Shown here piece after piece: positions 10,873 through 22,065 of a stretch of 64,000 bases of DNA (positions are counted from its first letter, which is position 1; each line of letters starts with the position of its first letter). The DNA is from Physcia stellaris. Taxonomy: Eukaryota > Ascomycota > Lecanoromycetes > Caliciales > Physciaceae. The position numbers were made by a program, and so were the translations under genes. Location of the stretch: the NCBI GenBank assembly GCA_018902385.1, contig JABSSW010000054.1, positions 124,001 through 188,000 of the forward strand. The letters run 5' to 3'. The notes below the pieces were generated by a model. The model searched no databases. It saw only the letters and a list, made by a program, of their open reading frames with translations, and was not told the origin of the DNA.

Positions 10873-13800
10873 TCAAGCTGCTCCGTTCGAGTTCGACTCG
10901 ACACCCAGACTTCCCGTCCTGTTGCGCTCAAGGTCCACCCCTTGGATATTGAGTCCTGTTTCGTCGCTTTTTGGTCCATCGTCACCGCCAGCCTTCTTTC
11001 CGTTCAGGCCCATCAGCGCTGGGGGTCGATGCCGCAGCGCCTTGGCCTTGACGAGACTAATCGTCTTTTGTTGATATGTTGTCGTCACCGGTTTGGTCTC
11101 ATCGCGATCGATCGTAGCCTTCATCAGTGCAGCCATCCAGAGCCGACCCTGGGCCACGTTCTCAACCGCGAAGTAATGGATTGTCGGTTTCGTGAAATTG
11201 ACAGCACGTGAAAGTCCACTGCGAGGGGGACCAGCTTGAAAATGAACATACTATCCCCTGTAGATTTTTGCAGGTTGGATTCAGGTAATGCTGCCGCTTC
11301 AGCCGCCGCTAGCGTGACGGTTTGCGTATTCGAGGGGGAGACTGGAGAGGATTTGGCACCAGTGACAGTCGCGTGGATTCCCGTGATGAAGTCATTGTCT
11401 GCTGGAAGGACTCGGTGAAAGGAAATGTCAATTAGTCCCTTTTCTTGCGTGTCATTTTCCGAATAATAGTAAGACAGTCGGCGCCCTCGGAGAACGAAAA
11501 GTCGAGGCTTCCAGGTTTTCATCAAGTTAGAAGATTTCTTTTTCATCCAGCCGCTATAGTCGCACCCAACCATCTGTTCTTGGGGCGTCTTTGGCTCAAG
11601 ACCGCGGACATACGCACTTGTTTCCTTCTTAGCCTTCCGACGTACTGTTCCATTCGTTGGTGCAAGACCCGGAGGCGCACTGCTTGTTCCCTTGGAGGAG
11701 GCATCCGTGCTCTCGAGATCCAGACTATGCGATGTTCCAGACGGCGTTGTAGACCCTGTACGTGCAGGCGACTTTAGAGATGATTCTCTAATAGGAGAAG
11801 GTATCGACGAAGGCGACGCAACGACGGCTTTCTCGCTACCGGTGACTGCATCAGAAATAGCGCGTAAGCCTACACGGGGCTTTCCAGCTACACTGGGAGA
11901 TTTAGCCATGTTTGTTAAAGACGACGGTGAGCCATTTGAAGATCTGTCGCTACTGAATTTAGGTGAAGAAGTCCTCGTCACAAGACTTATACGGGGTTTT
12001 TCATCATACTCAAGCTTGGTAACGGTGGGCGAAGTTATTTCGTTGCTGGGAGAGCCCGCCGGATTTTGATCAACCTCGTTTCCACTCGAGTTCCGAGATC
12101 GTATCTTCACGCTATTTCCGTGGTAAATTTTCGTAGCAGGGCCTGTCATAGCTGCCACGGTATCCCGAATTGAATCAACGCTACTAAACCTGGAATGACG
12201 CCTCGAATTGGGAAGACTACGACGTGGATCCTCGTGGTTAGCGGCCTGCCTAGAGTGACTCGCACTGGCTCCATCGCGTTTCTTCAGCACGTTGCGTACC
12301 CTTTTAGGCTCAACATCACCCCCAGACGTATAGCCAAGATCATGCTCTTTGTTTTGGGTCTTGCCACTCTCGTTACCTACTTGGTTTGCGTCATGAACAT
12401 CAGCATCAGTTCTGTTGGAGAAGACAGGATTCATTGCGGACTTTGGCCGGGGAGTTGACGGCAGAAGAGAGTTTGTCAGGGTCCAGTTCCGGTCTAACGA
12501 TGGTGCTTTCTTGTGCGCTGAATTAGTATCCCGAGAGGGTGTTGAGACGGGATCGAATAGAGACTGTGCTTTCATGGAAGGAGAGAAGTCAATGGCTGAA
12601 TGGCGCCGCGCGTGGTTAATTTCTCGGACCGAAGCAGCAGATGGCCGTCGTGGGCTATTTGGTCTGGAAGTCAAGGAATTGAATGAAGCGGGAGTAGAGC
12701 TGGCTTCGACGCGCTGTGGTGAGAGATACTGAGGTGATGGTGACGGCGAAGGTGATATCTGGTTTGCAGGCCTTTCCAACGATGCGCAATGCTGCTCAGA
12801 TCCAGCTCCTTCAACGGAGTACGGTGAATGAGTTGACATCAAATCTTTGGGCGAGGCATGGTTCACCTGAGGTGGCCCATTACTACGCGTGGCATTGTCG
12901 CCAAAAAGCTCCACAGGCTTCTTCCGGAGCTTGTCATTCGCACGAACCTCGTCTTGAAAGGCTTTGATCTTGTGCCAGGTCCGCAATCTTGGTCCAAGTA
13001 TAGGCCCAAGATCGAACTCTGCCATAAATACTGATGCCTGATCCATGGCAAGTAAAACATCTCCGGAAATCTCTTGCTCTCTGAAGATCTCACAATGCCG
13101 GCTTTCCACCCCCAAATCTCTCAAGCAATCGGCCACTTGCCCAGGGTTCCACTTTGTTATTTCCTCGCGAGTATGCAACTCTCGTTCCTCTTCATCCGTT
13201 TCGTGACCAGCTATGTAAGACAAGCGATGATCGATATGACTGCCATAATCGCTACCAGAGTCGTTGGTACCTCTTCGTTCTCCTGATAGGAGGCTCGAGC
13301 GCGGGGTGTTCATGTCAGTAATGTGTTCGTCGATCACACTCAGGGTTTCGTTCATGACCGGACTTTCCTCCCCCTGTCCTCGCTGAATACCGAATGCCAT
13401 GCTAATACTGCGTTGAGCCGGTGAGATTCCATTGGACGTCTGTTGGGGGAAGTAGATATTCGATGCTTGAGGTACTTTTTGTGACGGGGGAGTAGTGTTT
13501 AGAGGTGGAGGGCCCGCGACAACCGCGGATGGCTGATCAATGTTCAGAGCCACACGAGCCGCCTGCGCTGCGGGCTGTATTTCATCTCCAGGAGATCCTG
13601 GGCTTGCCCCATTGCTGAAGCTGGTTGTAGGACTATGCAAAGGGCCATTGCTGGATGGAGATATCGGTCTTGATAGATTGGAATTAAACACATGGTTCGC
13701 CCTTGGCGTCGTTGTAGTATAGACTGCACCATATTAGACAAAGGGGCTCACGCTTCCATCCAGGCACATTGCAACTTACCTTCAGGAAAGAGCCCACTTT

Positions 13801-14070
13801 CACCAGTTTGTGTATGCTTGCCGAGGTACCATCCATCACCAAAATCATCGTCGCGCTCGATGAGCTCAATCCGTTCCCCTTTGGTGAGGCTGAGTTCATC
13901 TGAGCTGCGTGCTTCGAAATCGTCTAATCGTCGGGCGCGCGTCAGCCTTGCGCTTCTGAGGAATGCACTTCCTTATCGCAAGCGAACCGCAAGAACCACT
14001 TACGAACTACCAGCAAGATCTCACCAGGCAAAGCCTGCTTTGGAGATGGCCCGAGGTACCTGAATGCCAT
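10873..14070 (-). CDS. BOI1/BOI2-type scaffold: SH3, SAM and PH domains
   Basis: The first ATG at 14070 gives MAFRYLGPSP. An intron (GTAAGT) joins LVV to HDFEARSSDELSLTKGERIE, the SH3 domain, which ends GLFPE. A second intron joins FPE to VYTTTTPRANHVFNSN. A SAM domain follows (WNPGQVADCLRDLGVE... LGPRLRTWHKIKAF, about residues 240-305). Then comes a long Ser/Pro-rich disordered stretch, and a PH domain near the C-terminus (SGWMKKKSSNLMKTWKPRLF... GRLWMAALMKATIDRD). In yeast, Boi proteins act at sites of polarised growth with Cdc42, the exocyst and Bem1. Inside the PH domain the frame breaks: a run of five C (11225-11229 as G on the plus strand) would need six to continue from FKLVP into RSGLSRAV. 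See findings. The stop at 10873 belongs to the downstream frame. Confidence 0.9.
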
Positions 14071-14975
14071 TGTAGGGCTACAAATGCTACTCTCGTTGAT
14101 GCAGTAGAGTTAGGTCGACCACCGACATTGAGATGACCGTACTCCGGCTTTTTGATAATTCGAACTTGGCGCCAATTTCAAATATGCTATTGCCCACTTC
14201 AGAGCCTATATTGACGATTGAGCGATAATAGTCTTTGGCCCAAGGTTCGGTGGCTTGTTGCGAGGAAGGTGTCGTGGGCGGAGTGGAGGTAAGAGACAAA
14301 TTGTGGGGCGCTTGACCGAAATTGCACTGCGAGAAGTCGTTCGACCTCTGTATCTCATCAGCTGCAGTGCTTCAAAGCTTTTCGCAGAGTTGTTGCGGAC
14401 CTCGACAACGCGCCTCTTGAATTAGTCATGCGCTTGGAATGAGCTTGATGGTGATACGGTCACCTCTGTGAATTGGCGCTAAATCTCTTGAGATACCTAG
14501 GTACATAGGTACAACCTACCTATGACAACTGACGCTAGAAGAGCCGGGGTTAAGGCACGTACCGCCACTACGAAAATTGTACACAGAGGTCGCGATTTAC
14601 CTCACAATAGTACCTCTCCCCCGTATGCTCAGTTCTACATGGCTGTGCTCAAATCCAGAGCGTAGGAAATCCCGCTTGGCAACGTTTGTGGCAAGAGCAG
14701 GAAAATCCGGCTAGCAAATTGAAGTCACCCCCAGTGAGAGTTCGCTCTGCATTATACAGAGCGCGCAAGCCTGACGCCCAGCCCCCGTTATGATTGTGAG
14801 AAAGCCAAATGGAAAAAGCGACTGAGAGAAGGTGAGTTCGCTTCCCATACTTGATAGATCTGCCAGATTCCTTTCTAAGAAACATCAGCAAAGCCGAACA
14901 GTCTCCTCCCTGACCTTTTCTCCTCACAGAGTTTGATCAATCGATGCGATTCTCGGAGATGCAACGTCGTCCACA
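14071..14975. promoter_or_regulatory. divergent promoter, BOI-type / SP-RING genes
   Basis: 905 bp between two start codons on opposite strands, so it carries both 5' flanks. A minus-strand frame at 14299-14087 (starting MSLTSTPPTTPSSQQ) has coding-like composition. It does not splice in phase into the SH3 exon by any site I could find, so it may be an upstream ORF or a missed small gene. Confidence 0.5.
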
Positions 14976-17900
14976 ATGAGGCGCCCATCAGATAGCAACG
15001 GCGCTGCACGTGATTTCGAATCGTCAAATGCGATGTGTGCGCGCGCTCTTGGGACCTCACGAAAAGCTTGGATGAGTGGAAACATCCAGTCCTCCCACTC
15101 TGGGCGTAGCAATAATGCTCAACCAAACAAACCCACACAGCCATTCGGACCAGGGCATGGAAAGGTCAATCCATCGTCCAATGCCCCAGCTGCAAGATCT
15201 ATCCCTGAGCAAACCCGCCCAACTTACTCAGCTGCGGCGGAAAAGGACTCACCCGGCTCGTTTGTGCCCTCTTCACTCGACATACGAGACTCTGGCTTGC
15301 CTCCGAAGTCCCCGGATGTTCATAATGTTCTTCCCTCACCAGCTCCAAGCGAAGAGCATCGGCAAGAGAATATTTGTGTTGTTGATCTGGAGTCGGACCT
15401 TCATGGACCTGTCTTAATTACACGGCCTGGGTCTGCAACAGAAAGAACACCAAGACAGAGCTCGTCTCGCGAAAGTAGGGCCGAGCCATCTATACCTCAC
15501 GCGCAGCAGGATCAGGACACTGCAACGTTGGGAAATAACCACCAATCCTCCGAGCTTATCTCGAGGGATGCACTTAGAAGTTCGAGTGAGAATCACGGCG
15601 ATTCAGAGGACATCAGAAAACGTTCTCAGTATTCGAGTACCGAGAGAGCCATCGATCTTAGTGCCAACGTTCATCTACCATCCACAACAGCACAGTCTTC
15701 TACAGCGCTGAGAAATCAGGGATGTTCTTCGGCGGTTGATGATGTAGCGAACCAAAGACAATCGTCAACGATCGTTCCGCCAACGGTTTCAAATAGGCCA
15801 GCTAATTCATCACCACCAGCGGTCACCGACAGCTCAATGTTAGAGCTTGTTGTGGCCGGTCTCGATACTACGCCAAATCAATTTAGCCAAGTCATAATAC
15901 AGCGCCTAAAACTTATTCAGGGCCACCCAGGACGACTAGAGGTAGAAGTACCACGGTTGACTCTTCTTCGAGAGGCTGTCGAGAAGAAAGACATTTTCTA
16001 CATCTTGCTGCATCAGATCTATTGCAGGAACTTCTTTTCGCCGATAGTAGAGTCGGCAGCACAATTCGGTTTCGAAGCTGATGACTCTCACGGGCTGACA
16101 ATTCTAAATCAGCTGCTACTTGATAACGATCGATTGCACATGGACGCAATAGAGTGGTTTACAAGGGTACCTGTACAGATCGAGCAAATGCTGCAAGCTT
16201 CACGGTTTACCTTTCTCCGAGTTTTGACATTCCTGAGGAAGATATCGCTGCATTGGACCGATTTAAAGCTTCGAAGTAGGCTTCAAAATGCTCCGCCATC
16301 TGCAAATGAAATGGCTGTCACATTAGGCTTACATTCGGTTGTGTTACAAGGCGTTCTCTTTAGAGCCGTTTTGCGAGAGATTTGGCCTGGAGTTCAGGAT
16401 CGCTGTTTTCAGATCTGTGAAAGTACATTTCATCGATACCAGGCAATGAGGCCGTCCCATGAGCTTTCCCCTCAAAACCAAGCGTTCAAGAATGATATTA
16501 AGCATATCTGGGCTCAACATCAGAAACATGTACCTGATAGCGCCCAGCAACAGTCTCATATCCCCTACGCGCAAATGCCGCCGCCTCATACTCAGACTCA
16601 ACATAATCGCGTTCCTGAGGCTCCACCTGGCCGTCAAAATTCATATCAGCTAAACTCTTCCCAAGCAAACAGACGCCATTTGCGTCCTCGAATTAGCACT
16701 TTCGCTGCACAGCAGGCTTCCTCGATCCCGCCTGGAAATTACACACCGACAGTCCCATCATCACCATCTCATGCCTCTCCGATGACCTCAACAAATTCCT
16801 CAAGAATACAGCGAGAGCAATTGCCCAGTGTTCAGCGCCTTCGGACTGTTGCACCTTCAATGACCACTTTCACACCAACGTATTCTCCAACCACAGCCAT
16901 TCCTAACGAGCTCCTCAATAGTGCGACCACAGCTGCTATCTCTCCCAGCTGGCCTGCTCGCCAGCAAGAAAATGCTGGCGGACCGGCATCACCAAGACTT
17001 CATATCCAGAATGCACACCGGAGGGACAGTAGCGGCTATCCGCTGGTTGCTCAAAACCGGTTCGTGGTGCCCTCACAGGTCGTAATGCCTTCACAGAACA
17101 CCAATCGGGCGTCTAGCAATCGCCTTACACCTCGGGTGAACGCTCAGGTGAACTCCACCCAGGCTCACCCCATTTCATCCAATTTTCGTTCTTTCTCAAC
17201 TCCACAGATACAGTATCCAAACCCACTCGCCCCTTCTGGTTTAGCCGACATAGGCACACCGTTTCTTCATCCCTTTCCTACGATTCCACAAGCCACGCGA
17301 GCTACGACAAGTATCTCTGCGTTTCACCAGTCCCATGTCTCAAGCCCTACTTTAAATGTTATCAACACGAAGTCTCCAATTCAGGATCGAAAGTACTTTA
17401 CGTACATAGAAAAGATACAATTAAGCCCCGAACGACTGCACGCCAACAAACGTCATCTCAAGTGGACACTGGTTTTGTGCAGAAACGATGTCGACTCACT
17501 AGCAACCTCAGATCAAACCTTTACTGACCATTCTTCGCAGCTGAATGTCGAGGTTGGCTCTCGACTTTGTCGCATTCGCTGCATTAAAGTCAATGATCTG
17601 GCTACAGATTTCACAGAAAGCGACTGGGTAGCGACAGAAAATACTTGGCCGAGCGGCATTGCCATACTCCTCAATGGTCGAGCCCTTGAAATCAGAAAGA
17701 AGTTGCACCATAATAAAGACCTTCCGATCAACATCACTTCAGCGCTTATTGATGGAGAAAACAGTATTTCGATAGCAGTGTCTAAGATTGATGACGGCTC
17801 GATTTACATGTTTGCGGTAGAGACCTCGACAATTACTGACATGGAGACAATAAAGGGACAAGTCACGAAGCTGGACTCATTGGAAGCGAAAGACCGTATG

Positions 17901-18377
17901 TTGGAGCACATCGTCCATCAAGACCCTGACGTACAAGTCCTTGAAAGGTTAACCTTAGATCTGACCGATCCGTTTACTTCTTACGTGTGTAATTTTCCTG
18001 TACGGGGCAAGGCTTGCCACCATAAACAATGTTTCGATCTTGACATCTTCCTTACGACGCGGAGCGGCAAAGCAGGCGAGCCGTGCGGGCCTGATCAGTT
18101 CCGATGTCCCATCTGTAACGCAGATGCCCGTCCTCAAATTCTTTTTCTAGATGGGTTTCTTTTGGACGTGAAAGAGGAGCTAGAGCAAAGAGGGCGCCTA
18201 GATGTCAAGGCTATCGTGCTTGACGATGAAGGTAACTGGCAGATAAAAGAAGAAGAGCGGACTGGAGAGTCTGGAGACGGTACAGGCAGGCGAAAGTCGG
18301 AGTCGGCTGGCACCAGTGCTAAGGCACACCCTATACGAAAAGAGAGCGAGATCATTGATCTTCACAGTGACGACTAG
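14976..18377 (+). CDS. SP-RING (MIZ) zinc finger protein, probable SUMO E3 ligase
   Basis: A single 1133-residue exon starting MRRPSDSNGAARDF. The first 290 residues are Ser/Pro/Gln-rich and likely disordered. An ordered, Leu-rich helical block follows at about 290-490 (LVVAGLDTTPNQFSQVIIQR), then another disordered stretch. About 800-1000 is a beta-rich region in the place where PIAS proteins carry PINIT. The SP-RING lies at about 1000-1055: CNFPVRGKACHHKQCFDLD then GPDQFRCPICNADARP, with the Cys/His pattern of Siz/PIAS proteins. A Glu/Asp tail ends in IIDLHSDD, which resembles a SUMO-interacting motif (hydrophobic core plus acidic residues). By family it would promote SUMO transfer from Ubc9 to nuclear targets. 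Which Siz/PIAS/ZMIZ branch it belongs to is not clear. Confidence 0.85.
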   Translation: MRRPSDSNGAARDFESSNAMCARALGTSRKAWMSGNIQSSHSGRSNNAQPNKPTQPFGPGHGKVNPSSNAPAARSIPEQTRPTYSAAAEKDSPGSFVPSSLDIRDSGLPPKSPDVHNVLPSPAPSEEHRQENICVVDLESDLHGPVLITRPGSATERTPRQSSSRESRAEPSIPHAQQDQDTATLGNNHQSSELISRDALRSSSENHGDSEDIRKRSQYSSTERAIDLSANVHLPSTTAQSSTALRNQGCSSAVDDVANQRQSSTIVPPTVSNRPANSSPPAVTDSSMLELVVAGLDTTPNQFSQVIIQRLKLIQGHPGRLEVEVPRLTLLREAVEKKDIFYILLHQIYCRNFFSPIVESAAQFGFEADDSHGLTILNQLLLDNDRLHMDAIEWFTRVPVQIEQMLQASRFTFLRVLTFLRKISLHWTDLKLRSRLQNAPPSANEMAVTLGLHSVVLQGVLFRAVLREIWPGVQDRCFQICESTFHRYQAMRPSHELSPQNQAFKNDIKHIWAQHQKHVPDSAQQQSHIPYAQMPPPHTQTQHNRVPEAPPGRQNSYQLNSSQANRRHLRPRISTFAAQQASSIPPGNYTPTVPSSPSHASPMTSTNSSRIQREQLPSVQRLRTVAPSMTTFTPTYSPTTAIPNELLNSATTAAISPSWPARQQENAGGPASPRLHIQNAHRRDSSGYPLVAQNRFVVPSQVVMPSQNTNRASSNRLTPRVNAQVNSTQAHPISSNFRSFSTPQIQYPNPLAPSGLADIGTPFLHPFPTIPQATRATTSISAFHQSHVSSPTLNVINTKSPIQDRKYFTYIEKIQLSPERLHANKRHLKWTLVLCRNDVDSLATSDQTFTDHSSQLNVEVGSRLCRIRCIKVNDLATDFTESDWVATENTWPSGIAILLNGRALEIRKKLHHNKDLPINITSALIDGENSISIAVSKIDDGSIYMFAVETSTITDMETIKGQVTKLDSLEAKDRMLEHIVHQDPDVQVLERLTLDLTDPFTSYVCNFPVRGKACHHKQCFDLDIFLTTRSGKAGEPCGPDQFRCPICNADARPQILFLDGFLLDVKEELEQRGRLDVKAIVLDDEGNWQIKEEERTGESGDGTGRRKSESAGTSAKAHPIRKESEIIDLHSDD

Positions 18378-19149
18378 TGCATCAGCGGGGCGTTCTGGAT
18401 TTGCTGTGCATTGCGATACCCTGCTGCAAGCGTGTGAGCTTTTTCTTTGCTATCATCTTCCTGTTTAAATTGGCGAGAATATGTTGGTATGGAATGCTTG
18501 ACCGCTACTTTGGCATCATCCGCTTGAGTATTTCAGCTCGGCTCAGCATACATTAATGTTTATGATTTAAGGCAAATAGGTGTCTCGGCTCATATTTCGG
18601 TACGAATGACATGCTATTAGTGGCAGGAAAACCGGTCAACGCTCGTTTCGACAGTAGATTGTGAGGGTGTGCATGATCGAGTGCTTTGCCTTGACGCAGC
18701 TTCTGCTGAACATGCTGCTTCCCGGTGGCATTGGGCATCAAGCGGGTTGTGTATCACAAGCTTGGTAGCCACTGATAACGGTCGAAGTTTGAGAATGATT
18801 CCCTGTGGGCTAATTGCTGCAGTTAGGCTCGTATGATTCTTTTCCGAATGTGTGCTCGGTACAGAACCATCTGCTCTTCGCTTGATCCACAGCACCAACC
18901 TGTGACGTGGCTAGACCATTGTACACGTTCGGGTGAGACCTAATACCTTTGGGCAGCGCCGCGATTGCGGCTCAGGGGCGCTTGCTCCACGGGTCAACAG
19001 GCACGATTACACGGAGAGAACAAGGCTGTCAAGGCAGCACAAGATGGTGAGAGGGCATATATAGCTGTCCGATAGTTACGGCAAGACAGAGTCAGTTGAC
19101 AAGATGGGCAATCCGGGCAGCTAGACCGTCTTTGGAAGCTGATTAGATC
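18378..19149. other. intergenic
   Basis: 3' flank of the SP-RING gene and 5' flank of the small gene at 19150. No coding frame or repeat is recognised. Confidence 0.5.
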
Positions 19150-19623
19150 ATGACCACCTCCAATTCGGGACGTTCCAATACGTCTCGTACTCGAAGCAAG
19201 AAGAGTCCAGCGTGCAGTCAAGCCTCGGTACGTTCGAATAGAAAGCCTGAAAAAGGGAACATATCTCAGAGTTTTAGGTCACGAACACGCCATTAGATGC
19301 ACGGAGCATACGATCTGCTACTACAGCCGCGCAGAGGAATCAGGATGTAACCGCCTCAACCAATTCTTGAGATGATCGAATGCTCACAGATGGAATAGTT
19401 GCCAGCACAGTACAAGAAGGGCGACGCAGTTCAGTACCACCCCCCTGATGATGATCCTTGGGGGCATAGGACACGATATTGGATATGTTGCCGCGAGCTG
19501 AAGCGCAACGGCAAGTGGCAGTATAAGTTGAAGGACAGGCCTAAAGAACAGGGTGGAAGGACGGTCGTTATAAATGGGATCGTGTGGTTTGCAGAGGAAG
19601 ATCTGGAGGAGTTTCCTATTTGA
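19150..19623 (+). CDS. small protein of unknown function, possible SH3/Tudor-like fold
   Basis: Inferred as two exons. Exon 1 (19150-19227) encodes a Ser/Thr/Arg-rich leader (MTTSNSGRSNTSRTRSKK) and ends at a GTACGT donor. Exon 2 (19399-19623) starts after a TAG acceptor and stays in phase, giving about 100 residues. The second exon reads KKGDAVQYHPPDDD, then TRYWICCRELKRNG, WQYKLKDRP and IVWFAEEDLEEFPI. This resembles short barrel domains (Tudor/chromo/SH3-like) in which an aromatic-rich strand follows a G-D-x-V-x-Y motif. That likeness is only pattern-level. The 171-nt intron is longer than usual here, and exon 1 is less certain than exon 2. A decayed MITE copy begins 42 bp after the stop. 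Confidence 0.55.
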
Positions 19624-19664
19624 CTTGACCGGTCCGAGTCTGGCAAACCCATCACTGTGTTTAA

Positions 19665-19937
19665 TATCTCAGGGTCTGATGTGGTGCAATTTGGTCTCTC
19701 ATGCGTCGCCACTAATATTTTCATGTAAAATCTACCCACCAAGAAATAGCTTTTTGGGGATATTCTGGCGGCTGGATAGAACAGTACGATAGTACGATGT
19801 TAGTGGAGTACTATGCCTCGGCCTGGTACTGAGTAATGCAATCTTTTAGGATACACCAACAGACCTGCGGTTAACCGACTTGGGACGGAATCTGAAGATG
19901 ATGCCTTTTTCAAGTCATATTCATATGCTTCGTGTTG
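19665..19937 (+). mobile_element. decayed MITE copy (copy C), interrupted
   Basis: The left end (TA then TCTCAGGGTCTGATGTGGTG) matches the left terminus of the two good MITE copies with a few changes. After about 30 bp the match stops, and it resumes at about 19845 with TTTTAGGATACACCAACAGA and GACTTGGGACGGAA, running to about 19937. Roughly 150 bp of unrelated sequence lies between, flanked by similar words (TGCAATTT and TGCAATCTTT), so a nested insertion is possible. The right terminal repeat is not recognisable. Confidence 0.6.
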
Positions 19938-20339
19938 AGGATGGGTAGGCGTCTTGCTACGAAGAGTAGAGAACAACGAAATCGTCGACATAGACTCAAG
20001 CAAGTCCGAAGGGTTTCCTTGCTGATCGTGCATGTCGTCGTTACACGAGCTGTAAGCCACGATGCGGTAGGTCAATCATTAGTCGCATGGCGGCCTAAAA
20101 GGTTCGTAGTACGGAGTTTGCGACGAGGCTACGTGTATCAACCACGGCCTACTGTACAACTTAAGCGTTCACAGTGGAAAGGGGGTGTGGTGGATACCCG
20201 TCGAGCCGGTTTCTGTGTTCACGGGGCCTGTGTAACATGAAAACGAAACAGTACTATTGCGGGCACATCAGCATGATAGACTGGCAGCATGGGAAATAGC
20301 AACTTGTATTCCGGCTGCGCATGACCTTTTGTTGCCATC
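19938..20339. other. intergenic / promoter of DUF6594 gene
   Basis: No gene is seen. It includes the word GTAGTACGGAGT, a variant of the TACTCCGTA motif that recurs between genes in this window. Confidence 0.4.
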
Positions 20340-22065
20340 ATGGGCCCGAAGAACGAACAGCAGCAGGATGAAGGTTACGCTACCAAGACTCACAGGGATA
20401 GTACCCGAAGTGAAGGAGAGGATGAAGAGCAGGCTGTTGCGGGAGCGACAGATCCATCCCACGAACCCGCGACCCATGGAGCTGGAGCTCTCTCGCCACG
20501 AGCCAGCAGTGCTGCATCTTCTGACGAAGTATTCGATTCCAGATCTGGAAGCAGCGGCAGTGCAAGTACATAAGCTTAATCTAGCGTGAGACCGGACTGA
20601 GCTCTAATTATGACTTGCAGACCCACGGAAGACGCCCTTCCATAGGCGCATAGCCAAAGTTTTCAATCGTCCAAATGGCAGATCCAAGGCGCCGCTGATC
20701 AAGAAGAGATTCGGGCCCCATGTACCGCAGACCATCCGTTCATGTAAGCTGTGCAACAGACACCCAACAGCAATCCTCCAGCTGATGCACATGCAGTGGA
20801 TGGATACCCTCAAGGCTATGGCAAGCTTGCCGCCATCGAAGCTTGCGATCCCAACCTCTTGATATATCGCAAATTCGCATGGCTTCACAACAGGCTTCTT
20901 TTGCACTACCAAGATGAACTGGCGCAGTTGGAAAAGAAGCTGGAACAATACGATCGCTTCCATTTCCGGGAAGCCCCGGAAAGGCTGATTTCTCGACGAC
21001 GAGACGATGCTCTCCCAGATGCCAAACGGAAGGAATTCCTGAAGACCATCGATGAGAAGCTCGCGCAATATCGTACGTGACCTCTACAGCATCCCGTAGG
21101 CCTGCTGTCTGATGAGAACCAGATGCTTTACTTTTACGCATGCAGAAGATCCACGCAATTAAGAGACCCACAAGCCGCAATCAAAGTAGCCTTTGGCACA
21201 TGATCACCAACACTCAAAGCCAGTCGTCCCAAGAGACGGAATGGATCCATCTTGGTCCAGACTTGGCAGCACTGGCTCATGATCAGGAGTACGGGAAGTT
21301 CAATACAACCCGTAAGTATTACTGTCTATCCGTACTATCTCCAAGTATGCCATATCACTACTAATCGATCCAATTATTTAGTGGAAAATGCTCTGACCTG
21401 GATTTCCCAGTCTCTCACCAGAGTAAGTATCAGCGTTCAAGAACGCCAATCTACATACTTGGTTTTCACAGGGAGCGAGATTGACCTACGCAGCTACTCA
21501 GCCTTGCTCAAACTGGCTCCCCAACTACAAACATTGCTATAGCTGACCGCTCTCGCAGGTAATCTTTCGCTCCCCCGAGCAAAAGATAATCACCGGCTCT
21601 GAGGAGATTGATCTCCTCTCACCTACCCGAATAGACGTCTTCCTCCGCGTCGTCTTCACAGTAATTGCTACCGCTTTGCTCCTAGTCCCTGTCCTCATCC
21701 TGTTCAAAATCCAACCCACTAGTGCATCAGAAATCCCGGAAAAGGGCAAGGCGCAGATCCTGACGGTCCTTGCATTCACCCTCTTATTCTCGGCGTCTTG
21801 CTCGATCTTTACCAAGGCCAAGAGACAAGAGGTGTTCGCCGCCACGGTACGTATATTGCAGAGCTTTTTCTTCCATTTTCATGATGTCGCTTGGGTTTTG
21901 AGCCATGTTCTTGAAGCAAATGACACATTTGGCTTCAGAAACATGTTGCACCCCCCGCAAACGGAGCTTAGATTGGCAATGCTGACTCCGACATCTCCAT
22001 AGGCCGCATACTGTGCGGTGCTGGTGGTCTTCTTGGGCAACACATCGAATGTCACTGCTGGTTAG
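20340..22065 (+). CDS. DUF6594-type membrane protein
   Basis: Six introns inferred from frame and splice sites. Exon 1 encodes an acidic, Gln/Ser-rich leader (MGPKNEQQQDEGYATK). The DUF6594 core begins DGYPQGYGKLAAIEACDPN and continues IYRKFAWLHNRLLLHYQDEL, a coiled-coil-like segment. Further junctions give QYHALLLRMQKIHAIKRP, ending TSRNQSSLWHMI; then LENALTWISQSLTR; then VIFRSPEQKIITGSEEIDLL. The C-terminus carries three hydrophobic segments (VVFTVIATALLLVPVLILF; ILTVLAFTLLFSASCSIF; AAYCAVLVVFLGN), the usual end of this family (EVFAAT-AAYCAVLVVFLGN). The stop is at 22063-22065. The family is common in filamentous ascomycetes, has no established function, and sits in membranes. The 5' exon choice is less sure than the core. 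Confidence 0.85.

Noticed and set aside
10560-10952. 130-codon plus-strand frame
   Set aside because: Overlaps the C-terminal exon of the BOI-type gene on the other strand and has no recognisable content.
11190-11260. Programmed ribosomal frameshift in the BOI-type gene
   Set aside because: No slippery heptamer or downstream structure is evident, and the defect matches simple loss of one C in a run, as in two other genes of the window.
14087-14299. Minus-strand frame starting MSLTSTPPTTPSS as first exon of the BOI-type gene
   Set aside because: No GT donor and AG acceptor pair keeps the SH3 frame; the ATG at 14070 gives a simpler model. Kept only as a possible upstream ORF.
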